Shown: positions 35,512 to 44,583 of the stretch, piece by piece | Position numbering within the stretch: position 1 is the stretch's first letter | Layout: every line of letters starts with the position of its first letter | NCBI RefSeq assembly: GCF_019207085.1 | Contig: NZ_JAATOM010000007.1 | Location: 186,001-250,000 of the forward strand | Direction of reading: 5' to 3' | From: Variovorax sp. dw_308 | GTDB lineage: Bacteria; Pseudomonadota; Gammaproteobacteria; Burkholderiales; Burkholderiaceae_C | Length of the DNA stretch: 64,000 bases | Translations under genes and position numbers: made by a program | The notes under the pieces: generated by a model | Told to the model about the DNA's origin: nothing | The model's database searches: none | The model's input: the letters and a program-made list of their open reading frames with translations, nothing else

Positions 35512-36768
35512 GTGAAGAAGATCCTGCGCTACCTGCTCTACGTGGGCCTGGCCCTGGGCGTGACGGCGGCCGTGGCCGTCGTGCTGATCGTCAAGATCGC
35601 GCTGGCGCCAGCGGCCGGGGAGTGGGCGACGCGGGTGCAGGCCGGGCCGATCGGGTTCGACGTCGGCGTGCCGACGGTGATCCGCGTGGCCACCGCGCCA
35701 TGGTTCGCGCCCTGGCTGGACGGCCGCTCCCTCGGTACCCGCTACGGCCCGGTCCGCTTTGCCTGGAACGACCCGAAGCAGACCCTCGAACTGGTCTGCG
35801 CCCCCTGCAGCGCCACCGTGCCCGAACTCGGCGCCAAGCCCATCAGCGTCGACCGCCTGCGCATCACCGTGCACCGCGACGTCGTCGTGCTGACCGGCAC
35901 GCTGGAGGCCATGACGCCCGGCTCCACCGCCTCGACGCTGCGCGGCCATTGGGACGGCCGGCTCTCGCAGACCAAGCTGCAACTCAACGTCGACATGGAC
36001 GAAGGGCCGATCGACAAGTGGTATGCCGTGTTCGCGCCGGCCGTGCCCGACCTGCAGCGCGCACGCATCGGCGGCGCGATGTCCTTGCGCGCGCAACTCG
36101 CGCTTCCGGCCGACAGCTTCACGGTGCAGCCGAAGATCTCGCAGTTCACCGTCGAGGGGCTGGGCACCGATGTGTTGCTGAGCAACCGCAGCAGTTGCGG
36201 CCCGTCGGCCAGGCTGTCGCCGGAGAGTTGGCTGGCGCGCGCGGTCATCGCAGCGGAAGACCAGCGCTTCTTCGAGCATCCGGGCTACGACCTGACCGAA
36301 CTGGGTGCCGCAGCCGCCGCCAACCAGAAGGCCGGCCAGATCGCGCGCGGCGGAAGCACCATCAACCAGCAACTCGCCAAGATGCTGGTCACCGGCAGCG
36401 AACGCACCGGCGAGCGCAAGCTGCGCGAGATGCTCTATGCGGTCGAGATGGAACAGACGCTCGGCAAGGCCCGCATCCTGCAGATCTACCTCGACAACGC
36501 GCCCTGGGGCGACGGCATCTGCGGCGCCGAGGCGGCAGCGCGGCGCTACTTCAAGCGCGGCGCGGCGCGGCTCGACCCCTCGCAGGCCGTGTGGCTGGCC
36601 GCGATGCTGCACAAGCCCGATGCCGAACTCGCCGACTGGAAGCGCACGGGCAACATCAACACCGCGCGCGCCAAGTGGGTGGCCGAGAACATGCACACCG
36701 TGAGCAAGGGCCAACGCGATGCGACGGCGCGCACAGTGGCCAACGCCCGCTTCGCTCCACCGCCCTGA
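35512..36768 (+). CDS. GT51 peptidoglycan transglycosylase with long N-terminal extension
   Basis: 418 residues with a GTG start. A membrane helix (near 5-32) is followed by about 190 residues that are not glycosyltransferase, then a GT51 domain with EDQRFFEHPGYDL (near residue 250) and RGGSTINQQLAKML (near 286). There is no transpeptidase domain. The enzyme should polymerise lipid II glycan chains. Classical MtgA is about 240 residues, so the extra domain is unusual; its beta-rich look recalls AsmA-type envelope proteins, which is only a guess. A GNAT gene follows after 3 bases. Confidence 0.82.
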   Translation: MKKILRYLLYVGLALGVTAAVAVVLIVKIALAPAAGEWATRVQAGPIGFDVGVPTVIRVATAPWFAPWLDGRSLGTRYGPVRFAWNDPKQTLELVCAPCSATVPELGAKPISVDRLRITVHRDVVVLTGTLEAMTPGSTASTLRGHWDGRLSQTKLQLNVDMDEGPIDKWYAVFAPAVPDLQRARIGGAMSLRAQLALPADSFTVQPKISQFTVEGLGTDVLLSNRSSCGPSARLSPESWLARAVIAAEDQRFFEHPGYDLTELGAAAAANQKAGQIARGGSTINQQLAKMLVTGSERTGERKLREMLYAVEMEQTLGKARILQIYLDNAPWGDGICGAEAAARRYFKRGAARLDPSQAVWLAAMLHKPDAELADWKRTGNINTARAKWVAENMHTVSKGQRDATARTVANARFAPPP

Positions 36769-36771
36769 GGA

Positions 36772-37569
36772 ATGACACAGGAAGACACCGAGGCGATCGA
36801 ACGCGCCACCTTGGCGGCCGTCGCGCCGCGCGCCGTGGAGGAACTCGACGGATGGCTGCTGCCCTTCGACAGCGGAACGGTCGGCCGCGCGAAATCCGCC
36901 GTGCCGCTGCGCCATGAAGCGCCGGCGGACGCCGCCGGGCTGGCCGAATGGATCGGGCAACGCTATGCCGCGCAGGGCTTGCGGGCCGCGTTCCGCATCG
37001 CCGACCTGGCTTGCTTTGATGCCCTTCACGTAGCCCTGCAGGAACGCGGCTGCCAGCGCGGCAAGCCCACCCTCACCCAGACGGGCGACCTGCGCGCGCT
37101 GCTCGCGCTCGCCCCCGGCGCACCAGGCGACGTCGACACGGCGCCCGACGCCGGCTGGGCCTCGGTCTTCCTCGGCGAGGGCTTCGACCCGGTCGATGGC
37201 GAAAGCCGCGTCCAGGCCTTGAGCCGCGCCGCCGGCACGCTGTTCGGCAGCGTACGGGAAGACGGCCGCACCGTCGCCGCCGGGGCGATGGCGCTGGGCC
37301 ACGGCTGGGCCAGCCTGCACGGCATGCGCACGGAGCAATCGGCATGGGGGCGCGGCCTCGCCGGACGGGTGATGGCCGGGCTGGCGCGAGCCGCCCTGGC
37401 GCGTGGCTACCAGCGGGTGTTCCTGCAGGTCGAGGCCGGCAACGCGCCGGCGCTGGCCCTGTACCGGCGCGCGGGGTTCACTTCGCAATGGACCTATGAA
37501 TACTGGACGCAAGACCCTGTCGGCACGCATGTCGGCGCCACACCCGGCGCAGAACTGACCGGCCGCTGA
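36772..37569 (+). CDS. GNAT family N-acetyltransferase
   Basis: 265 residues. The C-terminal half carries the acetyl-CoA-binding pattern: WGRGLAGRVMAGLARAALARGYQRVFLQVEAGNAPALALYRRAGF (residues about 190-235), a clear GNAT signature. The N-terminal half looks like a second, degenerate GNAT-like domain. Substrate unknown. It starts 3 bases after the GT51 stop, so translation is probably coupled. Confidence 0.88.
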   Translation: MTQEDTEAIERATLAAVAPRAVEELDGWLLPFDSGTVGRAKSAVPLRHEAPADAAGLAEWIGQRYAAQGLRAAFRIADLACFDALHVALQERGCQRGKPTLTQTGDLRALLALAPGAPGDVDTAPDAGWASVFLGEGFDPVDGESRVQALSRAAGTLFGSVREDGRTVAAGAMALGHGWASLHGMRTEQSAWGRGLAGRVMAGLARAALARGYQRVFLQVEAGNAPALALYRRAGFTSQWTYEYWTQDPVGTHVGATPGAELTGR

Positions 37570-37648
37570 GCCTCGCGAAGCGCCCGATCGTGGTGCATCC
37601 GGCGCGCCGCGTGGTAGCGCGCGCATTGGCACATGTCTTGCGATTGTC

Positions 37649-38743
37649 ATGTCAATGCAAACTGTCGCCACCCCTCCTCCTGCGGCTGTTGAGATCGTCG
37701 CGCTGACCAAGCGTTATGCGGCCGGCACGCCTGCTGCCGTCGACCAGATCGACCTGCGCATCGAAAGCGGCAGCTATTGCTGCCTGCTCGGCCCCTCCGG
37801 CTGCGGCAAGAGCACCACGCTGCGCATGATCGCCGGGCATGAATCGGTCTCCACCGGGGACGTGCTTCTGGACAACCGCAACATCACCAACCTGCCCGCC
37901 GCGGCGCGCGGCACGGCCATGATGTTCCAGAGCTTCGCGCTGTTCCCGCACCTCTCCGCGCTCGACAACGTGGCCTTCAGCCTGAAGATGAAGGGCGTCG
38001 GGAAGAACGAGCGCCACAAGCGCGCCGGCAACCTGCTCGAACGCGTCGCCATGGGTCACCTGGCCGACCGCAAGCCGGCCGAGCTCTCCGGCGGCCAGCA
38101 GCAACGCGTCGCGCTGGCCCGCGCGCTCATCACCGAACCGCGCGTGCTGCTGCTGGACGAACCGCTGTCGGCGCTCGACCCCTTCCTGCGCATCCAGATG
38201 CGCGCCGAGCTGCGCCGCTGGCAGAAGGAGCTGGGGCTCACCTTCATCCATGTCACGCACTCGCAGGAAGAAGCGATGGCGCTGGCCGACACCATGGTCG
38301 TGATGAACCACGGCCTGATCGAACAGGTCGGCTCGCCGCACGCCGTCTACAACCATCCGTCGAGCGAGTTCGTCGCACGCTTCATGGGCGGGCACAACGT
38401 CATCGATACGCCCGCAGGCCCCATCGCGGTGCGCAACGATCACATGCGCATTCGTGGTGCAGACGAGTCCGGCCTTGGTGCGGTGATCACCGATGTGGAA
38501 TACCAGGGCACCTACGTGCTGCTCGGGCTGGAAGTCACGCAGGCCGCCGACGGGCGCAAAGGCGTGTCGGTGCTGCTCAACGAGTCGACCTTCCTGGGGC
38601 ATCCGTACAGCGCAGGCGACCACGTCACGCTGTCGTGGGACGCCGCGGATGCCCGGGTGCTCGGGCCGGGTGTCAAGCGGCCTTCCGCACGCAGCACCCC
38701 CGGCCGCACGCCGCGGGATGAACTGGCTGCGGAAGCGGCCTGA
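37649..38743 (+). CDS. ABC transporter ATP-binding protein, polyamine/PotA type
   Basis: 364 residues. Walker A GPSGCGKST (near 47-55), signature LSGGQQQRVALARAL, Walker B VLLLDEPLSALD, and switch His in HVTHSQEEAM, followed by a C-terminal TOBE-like domain. This matches PotA/spermidine-putrescine-type importers. The substrate-binding protein and two permeases follow, making one import operon. The ribosome site is weak; a second ATG two codons in (37655) is possible. Confidence 0.93.
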   Translation: MSMQTVATPPPAAVEIVALTKRYAAGTPAAVDQIDLRIESGSYCCLLGPSGCGKSTTLRMIAGHESVSTGDVLLDNRNITNLPAAARGTAMMFQSFALFPHLSALDNVAFSLKMKGVGKNERHKRAGNLLERVAMGHLADRKPAELSGGQQQRVALARALITEPRVLLLDEPLSALDPFLRIQMRAELRRWQKELGLTFIHVTHSQEEAMALADTMVVMNHGLIEQVGSPHAVYNHPSSEFVARFMGGHNVIDTPAGPIAVRNDHMRIRGADESGLGAVITDVEYQGTYVLLGLEVTQAADGRKGVSVLLNESTFLGHPYSAGDHVTLSWDAADARVLGPGVKRPSARSTPGRTPRDELAAEAA

Positions 38744-38898
38744 AGCGCATGGCTTCCACGCGCCTCGACGTCGTGCGCCCGCCGTCTCCCGTGGCAACCG
38801 CCTGTCGCCCCTGCAGCGGTCCGACGCCGGGCTGACCCCGACTCCTTGCGCTTTTCACGTTGCTTTCCCTGTTCACCACCAACTCTGGAGGCCTTCCC

Positions 38899-40179
38899 AT
38901 GTCCGACCCGACCGATTCTTCCAACCAAGGCATCCAACGCCGCGCGCTCGTCAAGGGCGGCGCGGGCCTCGCCGGCATCCTGGCCACGGGCATGGCCCCC
39001 TTCGTCCACGCGCAGGAAAAGATCGTGCTGCGCTACCTCGGCACCGCGGTGAACCAGGACAAGGCCATCGGCGAGAAGTTCAAGGCCGACACCGGCATCG
39101 AGATCCAGTACGTGGCCGTGACCACCGACGACGTGACCAAGCGCGCCGTCACCGCGCCCAACAGCTTCGACCTGATCGACACCGAGTTCTTCTCGCTCAA
39201 GAAGATCGTGCCCACCGGCAACCTCAAGGGCATCGACACCAAGAAGATCAAGAACGCCGACAAGATCACGTCGCTGTTCACCAAGGGCGAAGTCGCCGGC
39301 AAGAAGGTCGGCGACCAGGGCACGGCACCGAAGAAGGTGATCTACCTCGAAGGCGAGAAGTCGAAGAAGTTCTCGGCCACGCCGACGCAGTTCATGTCGT
39401 TGATCCCGACCACCTACAACGCCGACACGCTGGGCATCCGCCCCGACCTGATCAAGCGCCCGATCGACTCGTGGGCCGAGCTGCTGAACCCCGAGTTCAA
39501 GGGCAAGGCCGCGATCCTGAACATCCCATCGATCGGCATCATGGACGCGGCCATGGTGGTGGAAGCCAAGGGCATCCACAAGTACGCCGACAAGGGCAAC
39601 ATGACCAAGCAGGAGATCGACCTCACGATCAAGACGCTGATCGAAGCCAAGAAGGCCGGCCAGTTCCGCGCGCTGTGGAAGGACTTCAACGAGTCGGTCA
39701 ACCTGATGGCCTCGGGCGAGGTGGTGATTCAGTCGATGTGGTCGCCCGCCGTGACCGCCGTGCGCACCAAGGGCATCGCCTGCAACTTCCAGCCGCTGAA
39801 GGAAGGCTATCGCGCCTGGGCCGCCGGTTTCGGCCTGCCGGCCACCTTGAGCGGCAAGAAGCTCGACGGCGCCTATGAATTCATCAACTGGTTCCTCGAC
39901 GGATGGGCCGGCGCCTACCTCAACCGCCAGGGCTACTACAGCGCTGTGCTGGACACCGCCAAGACCAAGATGGAGGCCTACGAGTGGGCCTACTGGATGG
40001 AAGGCAAGCCCGCCACGCAGGACATCAAGAGCCCGCAAGGCGACGTGCTGGCCAAGACCGGCTCGGTGCGCGACGGCGGCAGCTACGAGCAGCGCATGGG
40101 CGGCATCGCCTGCTGGAACGCGGTGATGGACGAGAACGAGTACATGGTCCGCAAGTGGAATGAATTCGTCGCCGCCTGA
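38899..40179 (+). CDS. ABC transporter substrate-binding protein (PotD type, probable Tat signal)
   Basis: 426 residues. The N-terminus has GIQRRALVKGGAGLAGILATG with twin arginines, so Tat export is possible, and cleavage is likely after VHA. The mature protein has the two-lobe fold of extracellular solute-binding family 1 (PotD-like). A GGAGG site decides the start at 38899. It sits between the ATPase and permease genes. The ligand is not certain; the racemase-like and pirin genes downstream do not settle it. Confidence 0.9.
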   Translation: MSDPTDSSNQGIQRRALVKGGAGLAGILATGMAPFVHAQEKIVLRYLGTAVNQDKAIGEKFKADTGIEIQYVAVTTDDVTKRAVTAPNSFDLIDTEFFSLKKIVPTGNLKGIDTKKIKNADKITSLFTKGEVAGKKVGDQGTAPKKVIYLEGEKSKKFSATPTQFMSLIPTTYNADTLGIRPDLIKRPIDSWAELLNPEFKGKAAILNIPSIGIMDAAMVVEAKGIHKYADKGNMTKQEIDLTIKTLIEAKKAGQFRALWKDFNESVNLMASGEVVIQSMWSPAVTAVRTKGIACNFQPLKEGYRAWAAGFGLPATLSGKKLDGAYEFINWFLDGWAGAYLNRQGYYSAVLDTAKTKMEAYEWAYWMEGKPATQDIKSPQGDVLAKTGSVRDGGSYEQRMGGIACWNAVMDENEYMVRKWNEFVAA

Positions 40180-40185
40180 TTGACT

Positions 40186-40291
40186 CCCTCTCCCCTGCGG
40201 GGAGAGGGTTGGGGTGAGGGCGGCGGTGGTTGATGCAGTGCCTTCGTAACCGCCGCCAGCCCTCACCCTGCCCTCTCCCGGAGGGAGAGGG
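40186..40291. repeat. BIME-like pair of REP palindromes
   Basis: Two inverted REP-like units: CCCTCTCCCCTGCGGGGAGAGGG at 40186-40208 in outline and CCCTCTCCCGGAGGGAGAGGG near 40271-40291, joined by inverted TTGGGGTGAGGGCGGCGG and CCGCCGCCAGCCCTCACCC. The whole can fold as one large hairpin. It lies between the binding-protein and permease genes and may tune operon expression. Confidence 0.78.
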
Positions 40292-40309
40292 GAAAGACCT
40301 CGCAACACC

Positions 40310-41227
40310 ATGAGCGCACCAGCATCTTCCGGCCATACCGCCTCCATGCCCACCCACACCATCAAGGCGTGGTGGCAGGCGGCGCCGTTCGCGCTGGTGT
40401 TCCTCCTCTTCTTCCTGATTCCACTGGCCTTGATCGCGATGGTCAGCCTGTGGAACTTCAACGAATACGAGCTGATCCCGGCCGTCACGTTGCGCAACTA
40501 CCTGAGCATCTTCGAAGGCTGCTCGCACCTCACCGACAACGGCGACTACTGCGTCACGCTCAGCACCTACATCAGCACGCTCAAGTTCTGCTTGCTGGTC
40601 TGGGGCATCACGCTGCTGCTCGGCTTTAGCGTCGCGTACTTCCTCGCGTTCCACATCCGGTCACCGGGCATGCAGACGATCCTGTTCGTGCTGTGCACGG
40701 TGCCGTTCTGGACCTCCAACGTGATCCGCATGATCTCGTGGGTGCCGCTCCTGGGCCGCAACGGCCTGGTCAACGACTTCCTGATGGGCCTGGGCCTGGT
40801 GGCCCAGCCGGTCGAGTGGCTGCTGTTCTCCGATTTCTCGGTGGTGCTGGCCTTCGTGCACCTCTACACGATGTTCATGATCGTGCCGATCTTCAATTCG
40901 ATGATGCGCATCGACCGTTCGCTGCTCGAGGCGGCCAGCGACTCCGGCGCATCGGGTTGGCAGACCCTCTGGAACGTGATCGTGCCGCTGTCGCGCACCG
41001 GCATCCTGATCGGCTCGATCTTCGTCATCACGATCGTCATGGGCGACTTCGTGACCATCGGCGTGATGGGCGGCCAGCAGATCGCCTCTATCGGCAAGAT
41101 CATCCAGGTGCAGACCTCGTATCTGCAGTTCCCGCTGGCGGCGGCGAATGCGGTGATCCTGCTGGCAGTGGTGCTGATGATCATCTGGGGGCTGACGCGG
41201 CTCGTCGACATCCGCAAGGAGCTTTGA
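40310..41227 (+). CDS. ABC transporter permease 1 (PotB type)
   Basis: 305 residues with six probable membrane helices. The EAA loop is present as LEAASDSGASGWQTLWNVIVPLSRTGI near residues 205-230, the site that contacts the ATPase. It is the first of two permeases following the binding protein. The start at 40310 has little ribosome signal because the REP element lies upstream; a later ATG (MPTHTIKAW) is possible. Confidence 0.9.
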   Translation: MSAPASSGHTASMPTHTIKAWWQAAPFALVFLLFFLIPLALIAMVSLWNFNEYELIPAVTLRNYLSIFEGCSHLTDNGDYCVTLSTYISTLKFCLLVWGITLLLGFSVAYFLAFHIRSPGMQTILFVLCTVPFWTSNVIRMISWVPLLGRNGLVNDFLMGLGLVAQPVEWLLFSDFSVVLAFVHLYTMFMIVPIFNSMMRIDRSLLEAASDSGASGWQTLWNVIVPLSRTGILIGSIFVITIVMGDFVTIGVMGGQQIASIGKIIQVQTSYLQFPLAAANAVILLAVVLMIIWGLTRLVDIRKEL

Positions 41228-41242
41228 CATGGAGCACACCGC

Positions 41243-42133
41243 ATGAGACTCCCCATCGGAGAACACCGCGCCCCCGGCTTCTGGCCGCTGGCCTTCGTCT
41301 TCGGCCTGTTCGTGCTGTTCCTCTACGGCCCGATGATCACCATCTTCGTGCTGAGCTTCCAGGGACCCGAGGGTGGACTGACCTTTCCGCTGCGCGGCGT
41401 CTCGCTGCACTGGTTCCAGAAGCTGGCCGAAGGGCTGGGCACCGTCGACATCGGCGCGGCCTTCCGGCGCTCGCTGATGCTCGGCGCCGTCGTCATGCTC
41501 TTCACCGTCGTGCTGTCGGTGCTCGCGGGCCTCGCGTTCCGCAAGAAGCTCAAGGGCGGCAACGCGGTGTTCTTCATCACGGTGGCCAGCCTGATCATGC
41601 CGTCGATCATCGTGTCGCTCGGCATCGGCCTGCAGTTCCGGCTGCTCGACACCGGCATCAAGGACCTGCTCACCGCCATGGATGCCACCAGCACGCTGGA
41701 GAACTACGGCACTGCGCTCGGCCTGCTCACCTCGGCGCTCGGTGCGCATCTCACCTGGACGCTGCCCTTTGGCCTCCTGATCATGTTCGCCGTGTTCAAC
41801 CGCTTCAACCCGGCTTACGAAGAGGCCGCACGCGACCTCGGCGCGACGCCATGGCAATCGTTCCAGCACGTGGTGCTTCCGCTGATCGGGCCGTCGATCG
41901 TCGGTATCGGCATGTTCGGCTTCACGCTGAGCTGGGACGAGATCGCGCGCACCTCGCAGGCCATCGGCGACGTCAACACGCTGCCGCTCGAACTGCAGGG
42001 GCTGACCTCGACCGTCACCACCCCATCGATCTACGCACTCGGCACCGTAACCACCATCGTGTCCTTCGCGGTCATGGGCATTGCGCTCGGCGCAGCCGCG
42101 CTGCTGCGGCGCCGCTCGGCCCGGAAGAAGTGA
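41243..42133 (+). CDS. ABC transporter permease 2 (PotC type)
   Basis: 296 residues, six probable membrane helices, with the EAA loop YEEAARDLGATPWQSFQHVVLPLIGPSI near residues 192-220. With permease 1 it forms the membrane channel of the importer. It starts 15 bases after permease 1. The C-terminus is basic (RRRSARKK). Confidence 0.9.
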   Translation: MRLPIGEHRAPGFWPLAFVFGLFVLFLYGPMITIFVLSFQGPEGGLTFPLRGVSLHWFQKLAEGLGTVDIGAAFRRSLMLGAVVMLFTVVLSVLAGLAFRKKLKGGNAVFFITVASLIMPSIIVSLGIGLQFRLLDTGIKDLLTAMDATSTLENYGTALGLLTSALGAHLTWTLPFGLLIMFAVFNRFNPAYEEAARDLGATPWQSFQHVVLPLIGPSIVGIGMFGFTLSWDEIARTSQAIGDVNTLPLELQGLTSTVTTPSIYALGTVTTIVSFAVMGIALGAAALLRRRSARKK

Positions 42134-42164
42134 GCCCGGAAGCGACCGCTAAACTGAGCGCGCC

Positions 42165-42896
42165 ATGCCCTCGCTGCTCGTCATCAATCCCAACACCTCC
42201 GAATCCGTCAGCCTGCTGCTGCAGCAATACGTGCAGCAGGAGGTTGGCGATGCCCTCGACGTCCACACGATCACGGCGCGATTCGGCGCCCCGTACATCT
42301 CGTCCGAAGCCAGCTATGCAGTGGCCAACCACACCGTGCTCGACGCCTGGGCGGCCGCGCTCGCGCAGGGTCGCAAGCCCGATGCGGTGCTGATCGGCTG
42401 CTTCGGCGACCCCGGCCTCTTCGCCCTGCGCGAGGGCGCCGGCGTGCCGGTGGGCGCGCTGGCCGAAGCGGCGTTCGCAGCGGCGGCCTGGCATGGCCGC
42501 TTTGCCATCGTGACGGGTGGCGAACGTTGGCGGCCGATGCTGCAGCGCCTGGCCGCCTCGCTCGGCCACGCGCAGACGCTGGCCGGCATCCACACCGTCG
42601 CGCCCACCGGCGCCGAGCTCGCCACCGACCCGGCCGGCGCACGCAAGTTGCTCGCGCAAGCCTGCCGCGAAGCCGCCGAACGCTTCGACGCACAGGCCAT
42701 CATCCTCGGCGGCGCAGGCCTCGCCGGCATCGCCAACTGCATCGCCGAACAGGTGCCGGTGCCGCTCATCGACAGCGTGCAGGCCGGCGCGCAGTGGGCG
42801 CTCGACGCGGTGCGCGACGGGCAGAAGACAGCCGGGCCCGGCGGCTTCGGCGTAGCGTGGCAGAACGTCTCGCCGGAGATGGCCGCGCTGAGGTAG
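42165..42896 (+). CDS. Asp/Glu/hydantoin racemase family protein lacking the second catalytic Cys
   Basis: 243 residues, opening LLVINPNTSESVS, the normal start of the family. The first catalytic Cys is present in LIGCFGDPG (near 78), but the site of the second (usually LGCAGM) reads ILGGAGLAG, with Gly in place of Cys. Two-base racemisation as in the classical enzymes is therefore doubtful; an isomerase, decarboxylase or altered racemase is possible. It follows the ABC importer at 31 bases, so it may act on the imported compound. Confidence 0.85.
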   Translation: MPSLLVINPNTSESVSLLLQQYVQQEVGDALDVHTITARFGAPYISSEASYAVANHTVLDAWAAALAQGRKPDAVLIGCFGDPGLFALREGAGVPVGALAEAAFAAAAWHGRFAIVTGGERWRPMLQRLAASLGHAQTLAGIHTVAPTGAELATDPAGARKLLAQACREAAERFDAQAIILGGAGLAGIANCIAEQVPVPLIDSVQAGAQWALDAVRDGQKTAGPGGFGVAWQNVSPEMAALR

Positions 42897-42971
42897 CGAA
42901 GCGCGCGCGGCGGCTCGAGCCAACACCCGCGTTGCTGGCGCGGTTCTGCGCTTGGTGCCACCATCCATCGG

Positions 42972-43880
42972 ATGACCAGCGCAAACCCCACCTCCCACGT
43001 CACCCACCTCACCGAACTGCAGCCCGTCGCCACGCCGCGCGGCATCGACCACATCGTGGCGGGCGTCTCCACCAGCGACGGCGATGGCGTCAAGCTCACG
43101 CGCGTGCTGCAGCAGACCTTGCAGCAGCGACTCGACCCCTACCTGATGCTCGACGCCTTCGGCAGCGACAACCCCGGCGACTACATCGGCGGCTTCCCGA
43201 ACCATCCGCATCGCGGCTTCGAGACCGTCACCTACATGATCGCCGGCCGCATGCGGCACCGCGACAGCGCGGGCCACGAAGGCCTGCTCTCGAATGGTGG
43301 CGTGCAGTGGATGACGGCCGGCCGCGGCCTCGTGCACAGCGAGTTGCCCGAGCAGGAAGACGGCGTGATGGAAGGCTTCCAGCTCTGGCTCAACCTCCCG
43401 GCGAAGGACAAGATGTGCGACCCTTGGTACCGCGACATCCAGAGCGCCGAGATCCCCGAGTACCTGACCCCCGCCGGCGTCCATGTGCGCGTGATCGCCG
43501 GCACGAGCCACGGCGTGCAGGGCGCGATGCAGCGCCAGCACACCGAGCCGCTCTACCTCGACATCACGCTGCCGCCCGGCGCCGAGTTCTGGCAGCCCCT
43601 GCCGGACGACCGCAACGCGCTGGTCTATGCGTTTCGCGAGTCAGTGTGGATCGGCAGCAGCGAGGTGCCGACCCGCCGCATGGCGATCCTGGCCAACGAT
43701 AGCGGCAGCGACGGCCTGCGCCTGCGCGCCGCCGCCACCAACCACAGCCCGGCGCGCGCCCTGCTCATCGCCGGCAAGCCGCTGCATGAGCCGATCGCAC
43801 AATACGGACCGTTCGTGATGAACACGCGCGAGCAATTGATGGAAGCGGTCCACGATTTCCAGAATGGGAGCCTGGGTTGA
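42972..43880 (+). CDS. Pirin family protein
   Basis: 302 residues. Bicupin protein with the N-terminal metal site FPNHPHRGFETVTYMIAGRMRHRDSAGHEG (His residues near 74-76 and 118-type Glu/His further on) and GGVQWMTAGRGLVHSE, all typical of pirins. Some pirins have quercetinase activity and others act as transcription cofactors; the role here is not known. It is downstream of the racemase-like gene and followed by a repeat element. Confidence 0.9.
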   Translation: MTSANPTSHVTHLTELQPVATPRGIDHIVAGVSTSDGDGVKLTRVLQQTLQQRLDPYLMLDAFGSDNPGDYIGGFPNHPHRGFETVTYMIAGRMRHRDSAGHEGLLSNGGVQWMTAGRGLVHSELPEQEDGVMEGFQLWLNLPAKDKMCDPWYRDIQSAEIPEYLTPAGVHVRVIAGTSHGVQGAMQRQHTEPLYLDITLPPGAEFWQPLPDDRNALVYAFRESVWIGSSEVPTRRMAILANDSGSDGLRLRAAATNHSPARALLIAGKPLHEPIAQYGPFVMNTREQLMEAVHDFQNGSLG

Positions 43881-43924
43881 GCACCGCGGCGCCATGGCGA
43901 GCGAAGCCTTAGCGAGTTTCAGAG

Positions 43925-44094
43925 GGTGAGAAGATTTCGTAGCGAGGGCGTCGAGGTCGGGATGAGGAGCGGAGCCGCACTCACGTGCGGCGACAACGCA
44001 GTTGCGGCGAGGCTGACAATTGCGCGAAGCGCTTGTCATGCCGGAGCCGACACCGCAGGCCCGAGATCGGTGGCCGCAGTAGAAAGATTCTCAT
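43925..44094. repeat. Interspersed hairpin-ended repeat, copy 2 (long form)
   Basis: Begins GGTGAGAAGATTTCGTAGCGAG and ends CGAGATCGGTGGCCGCAGTAG followed by AAAGATTCTCATCC. The ends are inverted repeats, and the same end blocks occur at 9073-9187 and 46039-46100. The interior (about 110 bases) has further small stems (GCCGCACTCACGTGCGGC). No open frame is supported. Confidence 0.8.
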
Positions 44095-44115
44095 CCTGTG
44101 GGCAGAATGGTTTTC

Positions 44116-44442
44116 ATGAGCACGCCCTACACCCCCGAGTCCACCGACCGCGCCGCGGTTGACCACCTGCCAGGCGCCACCGTCGTCGAGTTCGGCACCA
44201 ACTGGTGCGGCTTCTGCCAACGCGCAGAACCGCTGATCGACGAGGCCTTCGAAGCCCATGCCGACGTGCGGCGCATCCGCGTGGAGGACGGCAGCGGCAG
44301 GGCCCTGGGCCGCAGCTTCCGCGTCCGGCTGTGGCCCACGCTGGTGTTCATGCGCGACGGCAAGGAACTCGCACGCGTGGTGCGCCCGACCAGCGCCGAT
44401 GAAATCAGCCGGGCGCTCGCCCAGATCGTCGCGCCGGCTTGA
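44116..44442 (+). CDS. Thioredoxin-family protein
   Basis: 108 residues with the active-site WCGFC (near residues 33-37) after VVEFGTNW, and the cis-Pro loop in RLWPTLVFMRDGKEL. Single-domain thioredoxin fold without a signal peptide, so cytoplasmic. The active-site dipeptide GF differs from the usual GP, which may shift the redox potential. The start at 44116 lies just after the repeat element. Confidence 0.88.
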   Translation: MSTPYTPESTDRAAVDHLPGATVVEFGTNWCGFCQRAEPLIDEAFEAHADVRRIRVEDGSGRALGRSFRVRLWPTLVFMRDGKELARVVRPTSADEISRALAQIVAPA

Positions 44443-44583
44443 ACAGGATCTGCAGACCCGCGCACGCCCGATGTCGATTTCGCGTGCCCTCGTTCGACGT
44501 GTAGACAGGGCCGCCGCGCAGGGCCAGCCATCGACCGGCCGGCAGCCCTTTCACAACCCCAATCCTTCAGGAGTACCCGAGAA

